From positions 1 through 14,524 of the forward strand of contig CAYVMN010000121.1 in NCBI GenBank assembly GCA_964452575.1: a stretch of DNA of 14,524 nt, given 5' to 3'. This DNA comes from CAYVMN01 sp964452575. Its GTDB lineage: Bacteria; Desulfobacterota; DSM-4660; Desulfatiglandales; Desulfatiglandaceae. The stretch's first letter is position 1; the number at the start of each line of letters is the position of its first letter. Position numbers and translations under genes: made by a program. Below the pieces are notes generated by a model that searched no databases, was not told where the DNA came from, and saw only the letters and a list, made by a program, of their open reading frames with translations. Of this stretch, positions 6,584 through 14,169 are shown in pieces.

Positions 6584-7039
6584 TTAGACTTTGCACATGG
6601 AAGGTTTCAAATACCATTCAATATGAAAACCGGTGCTGTCTCTCTCGACACAGACAACCCCCCCATTAGCGAATTTAACCACACCTGCCTCTTCATCGCC
6701 AGCCACCAAATACGAAACGAGTTTTCCCATGTGGGGCAAATGTCCAACATACATCGTCTCGTCTTCTTTCAGGGCCGCTGCGAATTCTATGGCATTGTCA
6801 TTAGGGCTCATGCCGGACAGTTCCCATATGCTGCCATCCCCAATTTGATCTGCAAATATCTGGGCTGTTTCCTCGGCCCTTGTTTTGCCGCTGTGATAGA
6901 CTTTCTTGACTGCAACTCCCATCTTTCGCAAATGGGCTGAAATACACTTCGCTTCCTTTCGTCCATCCGCAGACAATGACCGATTTGGGTCTACTTCCTT
7001 TGCCAGGGCCAAACCGTGCTGGACAAAATACATGGCCAT
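6584..7039 (-). CDS. sixA: SixA-type phosphohistidine phosphatase
   Basis: This is a 151-residue cytoplasmic member of the histidine phosphatase superfamily, the usual SixA length. SixA removes phosphate from histidines of phosphorelay or nitrogen-PTS proteins. The nucleophile His8 lies in VQHG, and the second shell is HSGKTRAEETA (49-59, with Arg54). The second catalytic histidine is His100 in YVGHLPHMGKL. The family's first arginine (RHG) is replaced by glutamine, as I recall also seeing in some SixA-like proteins of anaerobes. ATG at 7039 follows GGAGGT at good spacing. It is transcribed in the same direction as the binding-protein gene upstream, with a 106-base gap, so co-transcription is possible. 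Confidence 0.85.
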   Translation of the reverse strand: MAMYFVQHGLALAKEVDPNRSLSADGRKEAKCISAHLRKMGVAVKKVYHSGKTRAEETAQIFADQIGDGSIWELSGMSPNDNAIEFAAALKEDETMYVGHLPHMGKLVSYLVAGDEEAGVVKFANGGVVCVERDSTGFHIEWYLKPSMCKV

Positions 7040-7145
7040 TTCTAATACACCTCCAAGTCTATGCTGGTTCCCCTATCAGCTGTAAGGAAAGTTAGGACCT
7101 ATTCTCCTCTCTAGTCAAGGACCACTCTTTGGCAAAACGTTGAAC

Positions 7146-8198
7146 TCAGGGCAATCTTCCGACCACGTTGGAGTCGAAATAGTGAATTTCTCTTAGCTCC
7201 TTATCGTTCATGCCAGGAAAGACCTCGAATTTGCCGTCAATGATAGCCTGTCTTTTTGTTTCCACTAGCTTCCTTAAGGCATGAGGAACCGGGTCACCAA
7301 ATGGTGCAAGTCTTACCCCATCTTTACTCAGGCCGTACCACCAGTCTTGGCCTGGCTGCTGGCTCCACCTCCCATCGAGGACTGCCTTTACTATGTCTAC
7401 CATTACGGGAGCCCAGTTCCAGACGCTACCGGTTAGAAAGACATGTGGGGCTAATCTCTTCATATCTGAGCCAAAACTGATGTAGTAAACACCCCTTTCC
7501 TCTGCTGCCCTGGCAGGGGCATAGGAGTCAGAGTGGTGGGTGATGATGTCGCATCCCTTGTCCATAAGAGAGAACGATACACCCTTCTCTTTGGGCGGGT
7601 CGTACCATTCACCTATCCATTCCACGTAAACCTTGGCCCCCGGATTTACCAAAGAAGCACCGCGGGCAAAGGCATCAATGTTTCTTATCACTTCAGACGT
7701 GGGAAGTGCTGCAGCATACCCAATTTTGTTGCTCTGAGTCATGCCGCCTGCAACCATCCCTGTCAGGAATCTGGCCTCATACATTCTCCCAAAATATATG
7801 CCTGCATTGGGGGCCTTCTTTTCAACACCAGCCCCCCACATGAATATGACTTTGGGATAATTTGCGGCTACCTCACCTATGTATTTCCCGAAGTTATAGC
7901 TGTGGCAGAATATTACTTTGTATCCTGCTTCAGCATACCCCCTCAATATCTCTGGTGTATCAATGCCGCACGCATTCTCCCTTTCTGAGACTTGAACAAA
8001 AGGCAACTCCTTGGCCATGGTTTCAGCGCCCAGGTGGCCCTCGTACGTCCAGCCAAAGTCCCCTATTGGCCCGACATAAAGGAAAGCCACTTTCGGGGCA
8101 CTGCTGCCCTCCCCTCTTGCCGAAACCGGGCTGGCAAGTGAAAGCAGCGCAAGTCCTGCAAGAATCAAGACACTATAAAATCCAAATTTCTTCGACAC
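7146..8198 (-). CDS. BMP-family periplasmic substrate-binding protein
   Basis: This 350-residue exported binding protein belongs to the BMP (Med/PnrA/TmpC-like) family. It begins with a signal peptide (positive KK, hydrophobic core, likely cleavage after PVSA at residue 27). The mature protein opens with KVAFLYVGPIGDFGWTYEGH, the typical first strand and ligand loop. Later hallmarks are YKVIFCHSYNF, KIGYAAALPTSEVIRNIDAF and CDIITHHSDS. Relatives bind nucleosides or other small ligands for ABC import. I chose the GTG at 8198 because AGAGGAGGA lies just upstream; an ATG eleven codons earlier has no ribosome site and would lengthen the signal peptide unnaturally. No ABC permease or ATPase gene lies nearby, so it is an orphan here or serves a distant transporter or sensor. 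Confidence 0.9.
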   Translation of the reverse strand: MSKKFGFYSVLILAGLALLSLASPVSARGEGSSAPKVAFLYVGPIGDFGWTYEGHLGAETMAKELPFVQVSERENACGIDTPEILRGYAEAGYKVIFCHSYNFGKYIGEVAANYPKVIFMWGAGVEKKAPNAGIYFGRMYEARFLTGMVAGGMTQSNKIGYAAALPTSEVIRNIDAFARGASLVNPGAKVYVEWIGEWYDPPKEKGVSFSLMDKGCDIITHHSDSYAPARAAEERGVYYISFGSDMKRLAPHVFLTGSVWNWAPVMVDIVKAVLDGRWSQQPGQDWWYGLSKDGVRLAPFGDPVPHALRKLVETKRQAIIDGKFEVFPGMNDKELREIHYFDSNVVGRLP

Positions 8199-8293
8199 GA
8201 TGGTCCTCCTCTTTAGATTGGGCACTAACATAGAATTCGCCGCGAGCGTTAGCGATGCGGTGCAACGACTGCTTCGCCGACTCGGCTGACATC

Positions 8294-9148
8294 TCAGAGC
8301 TCAGCTTTCATCAGGTGCGAAAGGCTCCCGACTTGGAGCCCGTCATTCCGGTCCTTGAAATACCTTGTATTGATTTCTTCCGGCCCGGTGTCCTCGACAT
8401 GTCCGAAGCCCATCGCATGCAGATCTCTTGCCAGCGTCCCAGGGTCAAAGAATGTCTGCCATGGCTCTCCCCCTGACGCTACCCGCTGGGCAAGCACATT
8501 GAAGCGCATCCGCTGGGCAGGGGTCAACAACGATGGTGAGATCATATAGTCGAAGACAACTCCACTTCCAACGGGCGCTGTCGCAATGAAGCGAAATGTC
8601 GCCACCACCGCAGTGGTCGTCAAGTATTCCGTGACGCCCAGCCACGAAAATAAGGTACATTTACCCGGATCGTAGCCTGCACCACTCAGTCCCTCTGCAA
8701 GCCTCTGTGTTTCAAAGTCAAGGGGTGCGAACGTGAGATCGCCCGGTAATGCGATACCGACCTCCTTAAGACGCGCTCGCTTCCAGGTCTGCGTCGCAGG
8801 GTGATCGACTTCAAAGACGTCTAGCATGCCTTCAGGATACGGGTTTCGATAGGCAAACGTGTCCAGCCCTGCACCCAAGATGACATATTGGCATACGCCA
8901 CGTCTAACGCCAAGAGCGAGTTCGTCTTCGGCGTACCGGCTGCGTACGGCCACGAAAGCACGCAAATAAGGCGACAGCGCTGTACTCTCAAATTGAAGCG
9001 GATCGGCTCGTAAAGCAGAAGCACTCTCTTTACCGATGATGCGAAGCGCCACAGGGTCATCGAAAACCGGCGGATCATCCAGGAGTTGGTGTACCGCGCG
9101 CCGCATCGCAACGCGCTGTGCCGTTGCACTCGGTCGCCTCTCTTTCAT
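8294..9148 (-). CDS. SAM-dependent methyltransferase, LCM family (UPF0677-like)
   Basis: This is a 284-residue class I methyltransferase of the leucine carboxyl methyltransferase (PF04072-like) family. The SAM-binding motif I reads YVILGAGLDTFAYR (88-101), followed by the acidic motif VFEVDHPATQ (111-120) and the LFSWLGVTEYLT segment at strand 4. Bacterial relatives probably methylate carboxyl or hydroxyl groups of small molecules or polyketides; the substrate is unknown here. The ATG at 9148 is preferred because AAAGGGG sits nine bases upstream; a nearer ATG three codons earlier is only two bases from that site. The gene looks more GC-rich than its neighbours and starts about 50 bases from a truncated toxin gene, which suggests acquisition by transfer. 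Confidence 0.85.
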   Translation of the reverse strand: MKERRPSATAQRVAMRRAVHQLLDDPPVFDDPVALRIIGKESASALRADPLQFESTALSPYLRAFVAVRSRYAEDELALGVRRGVCQYVILGAGLDTFAYRNPYPEGMLDVFEVDHPATQTWKRARLKEVGIALPGDLTFAPLDFETQRLAEGLSGAGYDPGKCTLFSWLGVTEYLTTTAVVATFRFIATAPVGSGVVFDYMISPSLLTPAQRMRFNVLAQRVASGGEPWQTFFDPGTLARDLHAMGFGHVEDTGPEEINTRYFKDRNDGLQVGSLSHLMKAEL

Positions 9149-9199
9149 ATGTACCATCCCCTTTCAAGACAGCAATATTCATACAAACACTTACTGTGC

Positions 9200-9301
9200 T
9201 TAGAAAAGTGCTCCCCCCTCCATGATCACCTCTTCCGCCTTATAACTTATTGATTCTGGGCAATAATAGGCTACCAAAACGCTTGTATCCAGATAGCTCA
9301 T
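9200..9301 (-). pseudogene. Truncated VapC-like PIN-domain toxin, N-terminal 33 codons
   Basis: The ATG overlaps the antitoxin stop by one base (TGATG), the normal coupling in these operons. The frame begins MSYLDTSVLVAYYCPESISY, the characteristic PIN-domain opening with the first metal-binding aspartate (Asp5), followed by a KAEEVI helix. It breaks off at a TAA after EGGALF, about 100 residues short of a complete VapC. The other catalytic acids are absent, so it cannot be an active ribonuclease. Homology seems to stop close to 9215, beside the methyltransferase gene. Confidence 0.7.
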
Positions 9302-9534
9302 CAGAGGCGCTTCTCCCGACGGGCATCTATAACCACCTGACTCATAGGCTTTCCATCAACCTTGATAGAGGCCCGGAAATCTTTGATGCTTGGCAAAACA
9401 TTTTTTGCCTGAGGGGATATCATCCTGGCCACCCTTTTCCCTCGGCGTTTGATTATAATCTCTTCCCCGACCTCGACCATGTCGAGCAACGCACTCAGAT
9501 TGCCGGGCGCATCTTTAACGTTTACTTCGAGCAT
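9301..9534 (-). CDS. Phd/YefM-family antitoxin (of a VapBC-type pair)
   Basis: This 77-residue protein begins MLEVNVKDAPGNLSALLDMV and continues with a GEEIIIKRRGKRVARMI block, the classic Phd/YefM DNA-binding N-terminal fold. The C-terminal third is charged and probably disordered until it binds a toxin. Such proteins neutralise the partner toxin and repress their own operon. The ATG at 9534 is chosen because GAGGAG lies seven bases before it; an upstream in-frame start adds 14 residues not seen in the family. The toxin partner immediately downstream is truncated, so this may now be an orphan antitoxin or a repressor only. Confidence 0.85.
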   Translation of the reverse strand: MLEVNVKDAPGNLSALLDMVEVGEEIIIKRRGKRVARMISPQAKNVLPSIKDFRASIKVDGKPMSQVVIDARREKRL

Positions 9535-9563
9535 CTCAGTGCTCCTCAGAAAGCTACCTTTTA

Positions 9564-9592
9564 AGGGTATCCTCACTAGGTACCGATGTCAA
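9564..9592 (-). promoter_or_regulatory. Predicted sigma-70 promoter for the antitoxin gene
   Basis: On the minus strand TTGACA (complement of 9587-9592) is a perfect -35 box. It is followed after 17 bases by TACCCT (9564-9569). Transcription would start near 9557, about 23 bases before the antitoxin ATG. Confidence 0.4.
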
Positions 9593-9753
9593 CTTTCCTA
9601 AAAGAAAAGTGAATAAAGGGAACTTCAGTGATTTATTGTGGGAGAGGGGACATGGCGAAGAGCAGGTCCTTATCTGGCGTCGCTCCTATAGAGAGACTTA
9701 AGACGTAAGAAATGGCCCCTCGAAAAAATCCCGATGCCTCCTTTTTCCCCATC

Positions 9754-9782
9754 TGGACGGGAAGAGATCAGCGTGATATAAT
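9754..9782 (+). promoter_or_regulatory. Extended -10 promoter for the FMN dehydrogenase-like gene
   Basis: TGATATAAT (9774-9782) is a perfect extended -10 element. TGGACG (9754-9759), four of six matches to the -35 consensus, lies 17 bases upstream. Transcription starting near 9789 would give a leader of about 143 bases. The rest of the 356-base gap between the antitoxin and the next gene (9577-9932) holds no gene that I can support. Confidence 0.5.
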
Positions 9783-9817
9783 ACCATTGAACCTCAAGGG
9801 CTTTCCCCTGTTCATTT

Positions 9818-9844
9818 GATCAAGACGATATGGCCCGTTTGATC
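9818..9844. promoter_or_regulatory. Inverted repeat GATCAA-N15-TTGATC in the leader
   Basis: GATCAA (9818-9823) and TTGATC (9839-9844) are perfect inverted copies with centres 21 bases apart, two helical turns. They lie about 30-55 bases downstream of the predicted transcription start. It could be an operator for a dimeric regulator or an RNA hairpin. No regulator gene is adjacent. Confidence 0.3.
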
Positions 9845-9932
9845 TTTCAGGCGGGAGGACTCTCGGAAATCACCAGCTCGATCAGGCTAGTATCCGGAAA
9901 ACCCATTAAAGCGGTATGAATGAGAGGTCTTT

Positions 9933-10886
9933 ATGGAGTTGACGGAACTGTATCAAAACGGCAAAGAGATTCTCGCACAAAAGAGTTACGGGATGTTACT
10001 AGATGGAGTGGAAACCGAATTTGATGTGACCCATGATCGACTCATCCTGGACCGTTATACGTTGCAGATGAAGTGCATTGACGCCATGGAGGCGAGGACC
10101 GATTGTCAAGTCCTGGGGGTGGAGTTGGCAACCCCGATTATTATGTCACCGGTCACTTCTCCCATTTCGGCCATACAAGACGATGGCCTCATGGAGGTGG
10201 CCTTGGGTCTTAAAGAGGCGGGGAGCCTCATGTGGGTAGGATCGGAATTCCCCAAAGATCTCAAAGAGATTGTGAAAACGGGAGTCCCTATAGCGGCCAA
10301 TGTGAGGCCTTTCAAGGACCGAAAGAGGATGTTTCAAACGATCGAAGACATTCAGGATGCGGGCGCTTGCTGGGTTGGTATTCAAGTTGATACAGGCTTT
10401 GGGACCAAAATAAGAGATCGTATGCGCGTCGAAGACTGTTCTCCTTTGTCCTTTAAAGAGCTAGAAGGGATCCGAAAGAGCGTCTTGGTCCCATTGATTT
10501 TTAAGGGTGTCCTGAGTACGGTCGATACGATAATAGCAATAGATGCGGGTGCAGATGGGATTATGGTCTCACATGGGGCCCATATCCTGGATTACTTACC
10601 CCATCCACTTCAAGTGATGGATGCCATCGTCTCTGCGGTCCGGGGACAGGTAACGATTATGGTGGACGGTCACTTCCGTCGTGGGAGCGATGTTCTAAAA
10701 GGCCTTGCCTTCGGGGCCTCGCTGGTCGGTCTATGTCGCCCTATCCTCTATGGGCTGGCAGCGGGAGGAAAAGAAGGGGTAGCGGGGATCATGAAGGGGA
10801 TTACTCATGAGCTCAAGCGAATCATGAGCCTGATAGGTGCCCCTGAGGTGGCCCTTATCACGAGGGAGACCTTGATCTCGGATTAA
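9933..10886 (+). CDS. FMN-dependent alpha-hydroxy-acid dehydrogenase-like protein
   Basis: This 317-residue cytoplasmic TIM-barrel flavoprotein of the lactate oxidase/glycolate oxidase family is somewhat shorter than the usual 350-380. The FMN-site strand TPIIMSPVTSP (67-77), the conserved lysine strand PLIFKGVLS (Lys191), and the phosphate region DGHFRRGSDVLKGLAFGA plus CRPILYGLAAGG (245-279) are clear. The active-site loop normally reads SNHGGRQLD. Here it reads SHGAHILD (213-220): one residue is lost and the substrate-binding arginine becomes histidine. His214 may still be the catalytic base. Oxidation of an unusual 2-hydroxy acid, or a different FMN reaction, is therefore likely. The start is ATG after GAGAGG. 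It stands alone, convergent with the TRAP operon. Confidence 0.85.
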   Translation: MELTELYQNGKEILAQKSYGMLLDGVETEFDVTHDRLILDRYTLQMKCIDAMEARTDCQVLGVELATPIIMSPVTSPISAIQDDGLMEVALGLKEAGSLMWVGSEFPKDLKEIVKTGVPIAANVRPFKDRKRMFQTIEDIQDAGACWVGIQVDTGFGTKIRDRMRVEDCSPLSFKELEGIRKSVLVPLIFKGVLSTVDTIIAIDAGADGIMVSHGAHILDYLPHPLQVMDAIVSAVRGQVTIMVDGHFRRGSDVLKGLAFGASLVGLCRPILYGLAAGGKEGVAGIMKGITHELKRIMSLIGAPEVALITRETLISD

Positions 10887-10919
10887 GTGCCGCCGGGTCC
10901 AGAATCCCGCTCTCTGAGG

Positions 10920-12827
10920 TCAACGATATTCCATTTCGAAGCGAGGGCGGCCGTTCCCAAGCCCTCCGCCCTTACGCCTCTGGCGAATTGTGGAGATGCC
11001 AAAGACGGCTGAGCCAAGCGCCAGGGCTGCATAGCTGTGCATGACGATGAACATGAACATCAATAAGCCCGAGGCAAAAAAGAGTATCCTTTCATGAGGG
11101 CCACACCTCGCATAGTAATACCCCACAAAGGAGACCTCAAATGACAGGAAGAGAAGCAATACGGCCATAATGCCCAAGGAGTCGTAGAGGATGTTTTGGG
11201 TCGGCTGAAACAGGAGAATGGGGCAATAGATAAACATGAACGGGATCAGAAAGCCGGAAAGGGCCGCCTTGGTGGACTCTACGGCCGTGGGAATATATTT
11301 GGCCTCAGCAATTTTTGACGCAATCAGGGAGACCATGGCCACAGGGGGGGTGAGGAAGGCAAAGACACTAACGAACATGGCAAAGAAGTGCCCCTGTTCA
11401 AAGGGAACCCCCATCTTCTTGAGGGCAGGGACGGTGAAAACAGAAACGATGATGTATGAGGTTATGGACGCGCCCCCCATTCCCAGGATGATGGAGATGG
11501 CCCATATGAGTACAAGGGCCAGAAACAGGGATCCATGACTCCACTGCTCAATGCCCGTGATCAGTTTCACTCCGACCCCGCTCATGCTCAGGGTGCTGAG
11601 GATCAATCCCACACAGGCAACAGAGCTTCCGATAGCAGCCCCCTGCGTGGCTCCGGCCACGAACCCATCTATAAACTGAGCCAGCGTAGGCCGCGTCTTT
11701 TTTCTGATCACAGAGATGACAACGGTAATTACAATGGCCCAGAAACCCACATAATTGATGGAGTACCCCCTCATGAGCAGGACGACAATGGCCGCCAAGG
11801 GGACGATGAAGTTGATGGAAGAGAGGGCCAGTTCCCTTACGTCGATTTCTTCTGATACCTCTGTGTCGGCTACGGCCATATGCCTTCTGCCCGCAAGGAA
11901 ATAGACGTATAGACCGATGGTCATAAAGTATATGGCCGCAGGGAGGATAGCCATTTTTATGATGCTGATATAGGGAATGCCAGCTAGGCCCGCCATGGCG
12001 AAGGCCGTCATTCCCATGATGGGGGGCATGATCTGTCCGCCGTTTGATGCCGCAGCCTCAATACCGCCTGCCTCGGCCGGTTTGAATCCACTTTTCTTCA
12101 TGAGCGGAATGGTAAACGATCCCGTAACGGCCACGTTGGCCGCTGCGCTGCCCGTGACAGACCCTACACCGGCGCTGGCCACCACTGCCATCATGGCAGC
12201 GCCCCCTCTAACCTTGTTCATCACGATCTTTCCAATGGAGATAAAGAACTTGATGGCGCCAGTGGCGTTCAAGACCCCGCCGAACAGGATGAAGAGAAAG
12301 AGAAAATTGGCCGAAATGTGAAGAAAGGCGTAGACACCTCCCTCAAAGGAGACAGAGAGATTGGAGATGGTCTGATCGAGGGGCATGGACTGGCTCTTGA
12401 AGGGACCCGGCAGGTATGGCCCTAAAAATCCGTATGCCACCACAGAGATGGACAAGATGGGAAGAAACAGGCCGAAGGCCTGCCTTGTCAGCTCCAAGGC
12501 CAAAAAGATGATGGTGACCCCCACGGCAAGATCCATAAGGGTGTTGAAATAGGCCCTCTCCTGGATCTCTTCCCAGTTAAATAGGATATAGGTGAAAGAG
12601 AGGATTGTAAGGGCACAAAGGATCCCGGTCCAGACGGTGAATGCCATGGATCGTGCGCCCGCCATGCTCGTAACGGCGGTAATCAAGAAGCAGAGGGCAA
12701 TATGTACGCTGAGGTAAGGGACAGTGGACGCCAACAGGACCTGGGACGAGAGCATTTGAAATGCCACAAGGCCTAAGGCCAAGATCGTCAGCATGATCCG
12801 GATGAGAGTCCACGAGTCCCTTTGCAT
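10920..12827 (-). CDS. TRAP transporter permease, fused 4TM/12TM (DctQM-type, TAXI system)
   Basis: This is a 635-residue inner-membrane protein, the usual length for fused TAXI-type permeases. The first about 130 residues hold four membrane helices equivalent to the small subunit DctQ. The rest is a DctM-like ion-coupled transporter with twelve or so helices. Diagnostic segments are GSVTGSAAANV (222-232), TGSFTIPLMKKSGF (235-248) and SNGGQIMPPIMG (261-272). The start is ATG preceded by GAAAGGATG. The binding-protein gene lies 165 bases upstream in the same direction, with a possible small ORF between. Transport is driven by the sodium or proton gradient. The substrate is not predictable, though TAXI systems generally carry organic acids or amino acids. 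The C-terminal ~100 residues add further hydrophobic helices. Confidence 0.95.
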   Translation of the reverse strand: MQRDSWTLIRIMLTILALGLVAFQMLSSQVLLASTVPYLSVHIALCFLITAVTSMAGARSMAFTVWTGILCALTILSFTYILFNWEEIQERAYFNTLMDLAVGVTIIFLALELTRQAFGLFLPILSISVVAYGFLGPYLPGPFKSQSMPLDQTISNLSVSFEGGVYAFLHISANFLFLFILFGGVLNATGAIKFFISIGKIVMNKVRGGAAMMAVVASAGVGSVTGSAAANVAVTGSFTIPLMKKSGFKPAEAGGIEAAASNGGQIMPPIMGMTAFAMAGLAGIPYISIIKMAILPAAIYFMTIGLYVYFLAGRRHMAVADTEVSEEIDVRELALSSINFIVPLAAIVVLLMRGYSINYVGFWAIVITVVISVIRKKTRPTLAQFIDGFVAGATQGAAIGSSVACVGLILSTLSMSGVGVKLITGIEQWSHGSLFLALVLIWAISIILGMGGASITSYIIVSVFTVPALKKMGVPFEQGHFFAMFVSVFAFLTPPVAMVSLIASKIAEAKYIPTAVESTKAALSGFLIPFMFIYCPILLFQPTQNILYDSLGIMAVLLLFLSFEVSFVGYYYARCGPHERILFFASGLLMFMFIVMHSYAALALGSAVFGISTIRQRRKGGGLGNGRPRFEMEYR

Positions 12828-12839
12828 GGCATCATCCTT

Positions 12840-12992
12840 TCAACAATCGATAACGGATTCGGACGAGGGGATGTCGCGGGAGGGGGCACGGGCCACCATT
12901 TCCTGCACCCATCCCGCGAGCTTCGGCCCAATCTTGCGGCTCTTCGGAAGGATCCCTGCGGCCAATCCACTGACCGGACGTAGTGTGAACAA
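12840..12992 (-). CDS. Possible 50-residue ORF between TAXI binding protein and permease
   Basis: Directly after the binding-protein TAA, in the same frame, a TTG opens a frame that stays open to a TGA 12 bases before the permease start. It reads (M)FTLRPVSGLAAGILPKSRK, then IGPKLAGWVQEMVARAPSRD and a short tail. Third codon positions are mostly G or C, like the neighbouring genes. No convincing ribosome site precedes the TTG, so read-through or reinitiation after the upstream stop would be needed. I recognise no family. It could equally be a remnant of a longer gene. Confidence 0.3.
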   Translation of the reverse strand: MFTLRPVSGLAAGILPKSRKIGPKLAGWVQEMVARAPSRDIPSSESVIDC

Positions 12993-14048
12993 TTAGTCGA
13001 TGATTCCCAGATCCTGCAGAGAAGTAATCTTGATGCCGTTATCCTTGTAGAATTTGAGAGCTGCCGGGTGGTACCGGTTCTCCGGAACGCCAATGGCTGC
13101 GATGGTTTCCTTGTTCAGGATCTTGGCCCCCGGTGTGACCTCGCCAAAGCTATTGATATTCGCCAGATAGATCCTGAGGATTTCAGCTACTACCTCATCG
13201 GGCACATCCTTATGGGATCCCCATGTCATGCACTTCCCCAGGGCCACCACCGGCCCGCTTTGGTACTCATCGATGGCTTTGGGAGGAAAAGTCACAACGA
13301 TCCCAGGGTGGCCCGTCTCCTTCTTCATGGCCTCAACTGCCTTCTTGTCCAAAGATATCGGGTAGACCTTCTTGGTGGCGAAAAGCTCTCTGAGATACGG
13401 CGATGGGGCGTACTCGTGGGGACCCAGGACGTTGACGCCGCCGTGAACCACGTCCACCAGACCATCCCGAAGGGATTCCACCATAGCCTTCATGCCCAGG
13501 TACTCGTATTTCGGTTTGACGCCAGCCAGTTCAAAGGTCTTCTTGAATCCCACAGCTTTGGCACTCGTGGCCGAGACATTCGATATAACGACGGATTTTC
13601 CGTCAAGGTCCTTCATGGTTTTGATCTCGGGGTTCGTGGTCAAGAGGACATCGCTGGTAAAACCAATGAGGGCCAGGTGGCGAAAATCGTCAAAATTGTA
13701 TTTGCCTTTGAATTGCTTCCAGCCCGCGAATCCCTCTGCCGCGCCCCATACAGAGTCTTCCACCAGGAAAAAGACCAGGTGTTTCCCCTTTTCCGGGTCC
13801 TTAATAATGGATTTCATGTCCACATTGGGGCCTCGGCCTTCTCGGGCGATGGCCTCAACCAACTGGCTGTTGTCATTGATCAGTTTGGCCCAAGCCACTG
13901 CCACCGAATAGGGGTTGGTTCCGGCCCACAGCCCCGAAATCTCCACCTTGTACTTCTCGGCATGGGCATTTGAACTCCCAAGGAAGAAGAGGGCAAAACC
14001 GATGATTAAGATGAACCATCTCTGTCTGACCCACGATACATTTCTCAT
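12993..14048 (-). CDS. TAXI-family TRAP transporter solute-binding protein
   Basis: This 351-residue periplasmic receptor has a signal peptide ending SSNAHA (cleavage after residue 30). The mature protein begins with the TAXI pattern VEISGLWAGTNPYSVAVAWA, a variant of the family's GTGGTGGxYY opening. It continues with TMKDLDGKSVVIS, ATSAKAVGFKKTFELAG and LRDGLVDVVHGG, all typical of these two-lobed receptors. It captures solute and delivers it to the fused permease encoded downstream. The ATG at 14048 follows GGAGG at good spacing. The ferredoxin gene lies 121 bases upstream in the same direction, so the genes are probably one transcription unit. Substrate unknown. Confidence 0.93.
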   Translation of the reverse strand: MRNVSWVRQRWFILIIGFALFFLGSSNAHAEKYKVEISGLWAGTNPYSVAVAWAKLINDNSQLVEAIAREGRGPNVDMKSIIKDPEKGKHLVFFLVEDSVWGAAEGFAGWKQFKGKYNFDDFRHLALIGFTSDVLLTTNPEIKTMKDLDGKSVVISNVSATSAKAVGFKKTFELAGVKPKYEYLGMKAMVESLRDGLVDVVHGGVNVLGPHEYAPSPYLRELFATKKVYPISLDKKAVEAMKKETGHPGIVVTFPPKAIDEYQSGPVVALGKCMTWGSHKDVPDEVVAEILRIYLANINSFGEVTPGAKILNKETIAAIGVPENRYHPAALKFYKDNGIKITSLQDLGIID

Positions 14049-14169
14049 TTCTCCGCCTCCTTTTCTGTTGGTTTATCATCATCAGAAGAGGGCCTAACCT
14101 CTCCTTGCTCCCAGCGATCGTTTGAAATACCTCTGACCCAGAAATGGAGAAATCCGCAAACTGATCTTT

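Noticed and set aside
8230..8293. Integron attC site after the methyltransferase gene, making it a gene cassette
   Set aside because: The segment has CTAAC and GTTAG pieces, but neither fits RYYYAAC or GTTRRRY, and no second paired core or integrase is seen.
9655..9705. Short frame starting ATGGCGAAGAGC with a GGGAGAGG site
   Set aside because: It is only about 17 codons long and has no recognisable product. The start-like context alone is not enough.
13068..13973. Plus-strand 301-codon open frame
   Set aside because: It lies fully antisense to the TAXI binding-protein gene, which has a signal peptide, ribosome site and family motifs. The antisense frame has no recognisable features.
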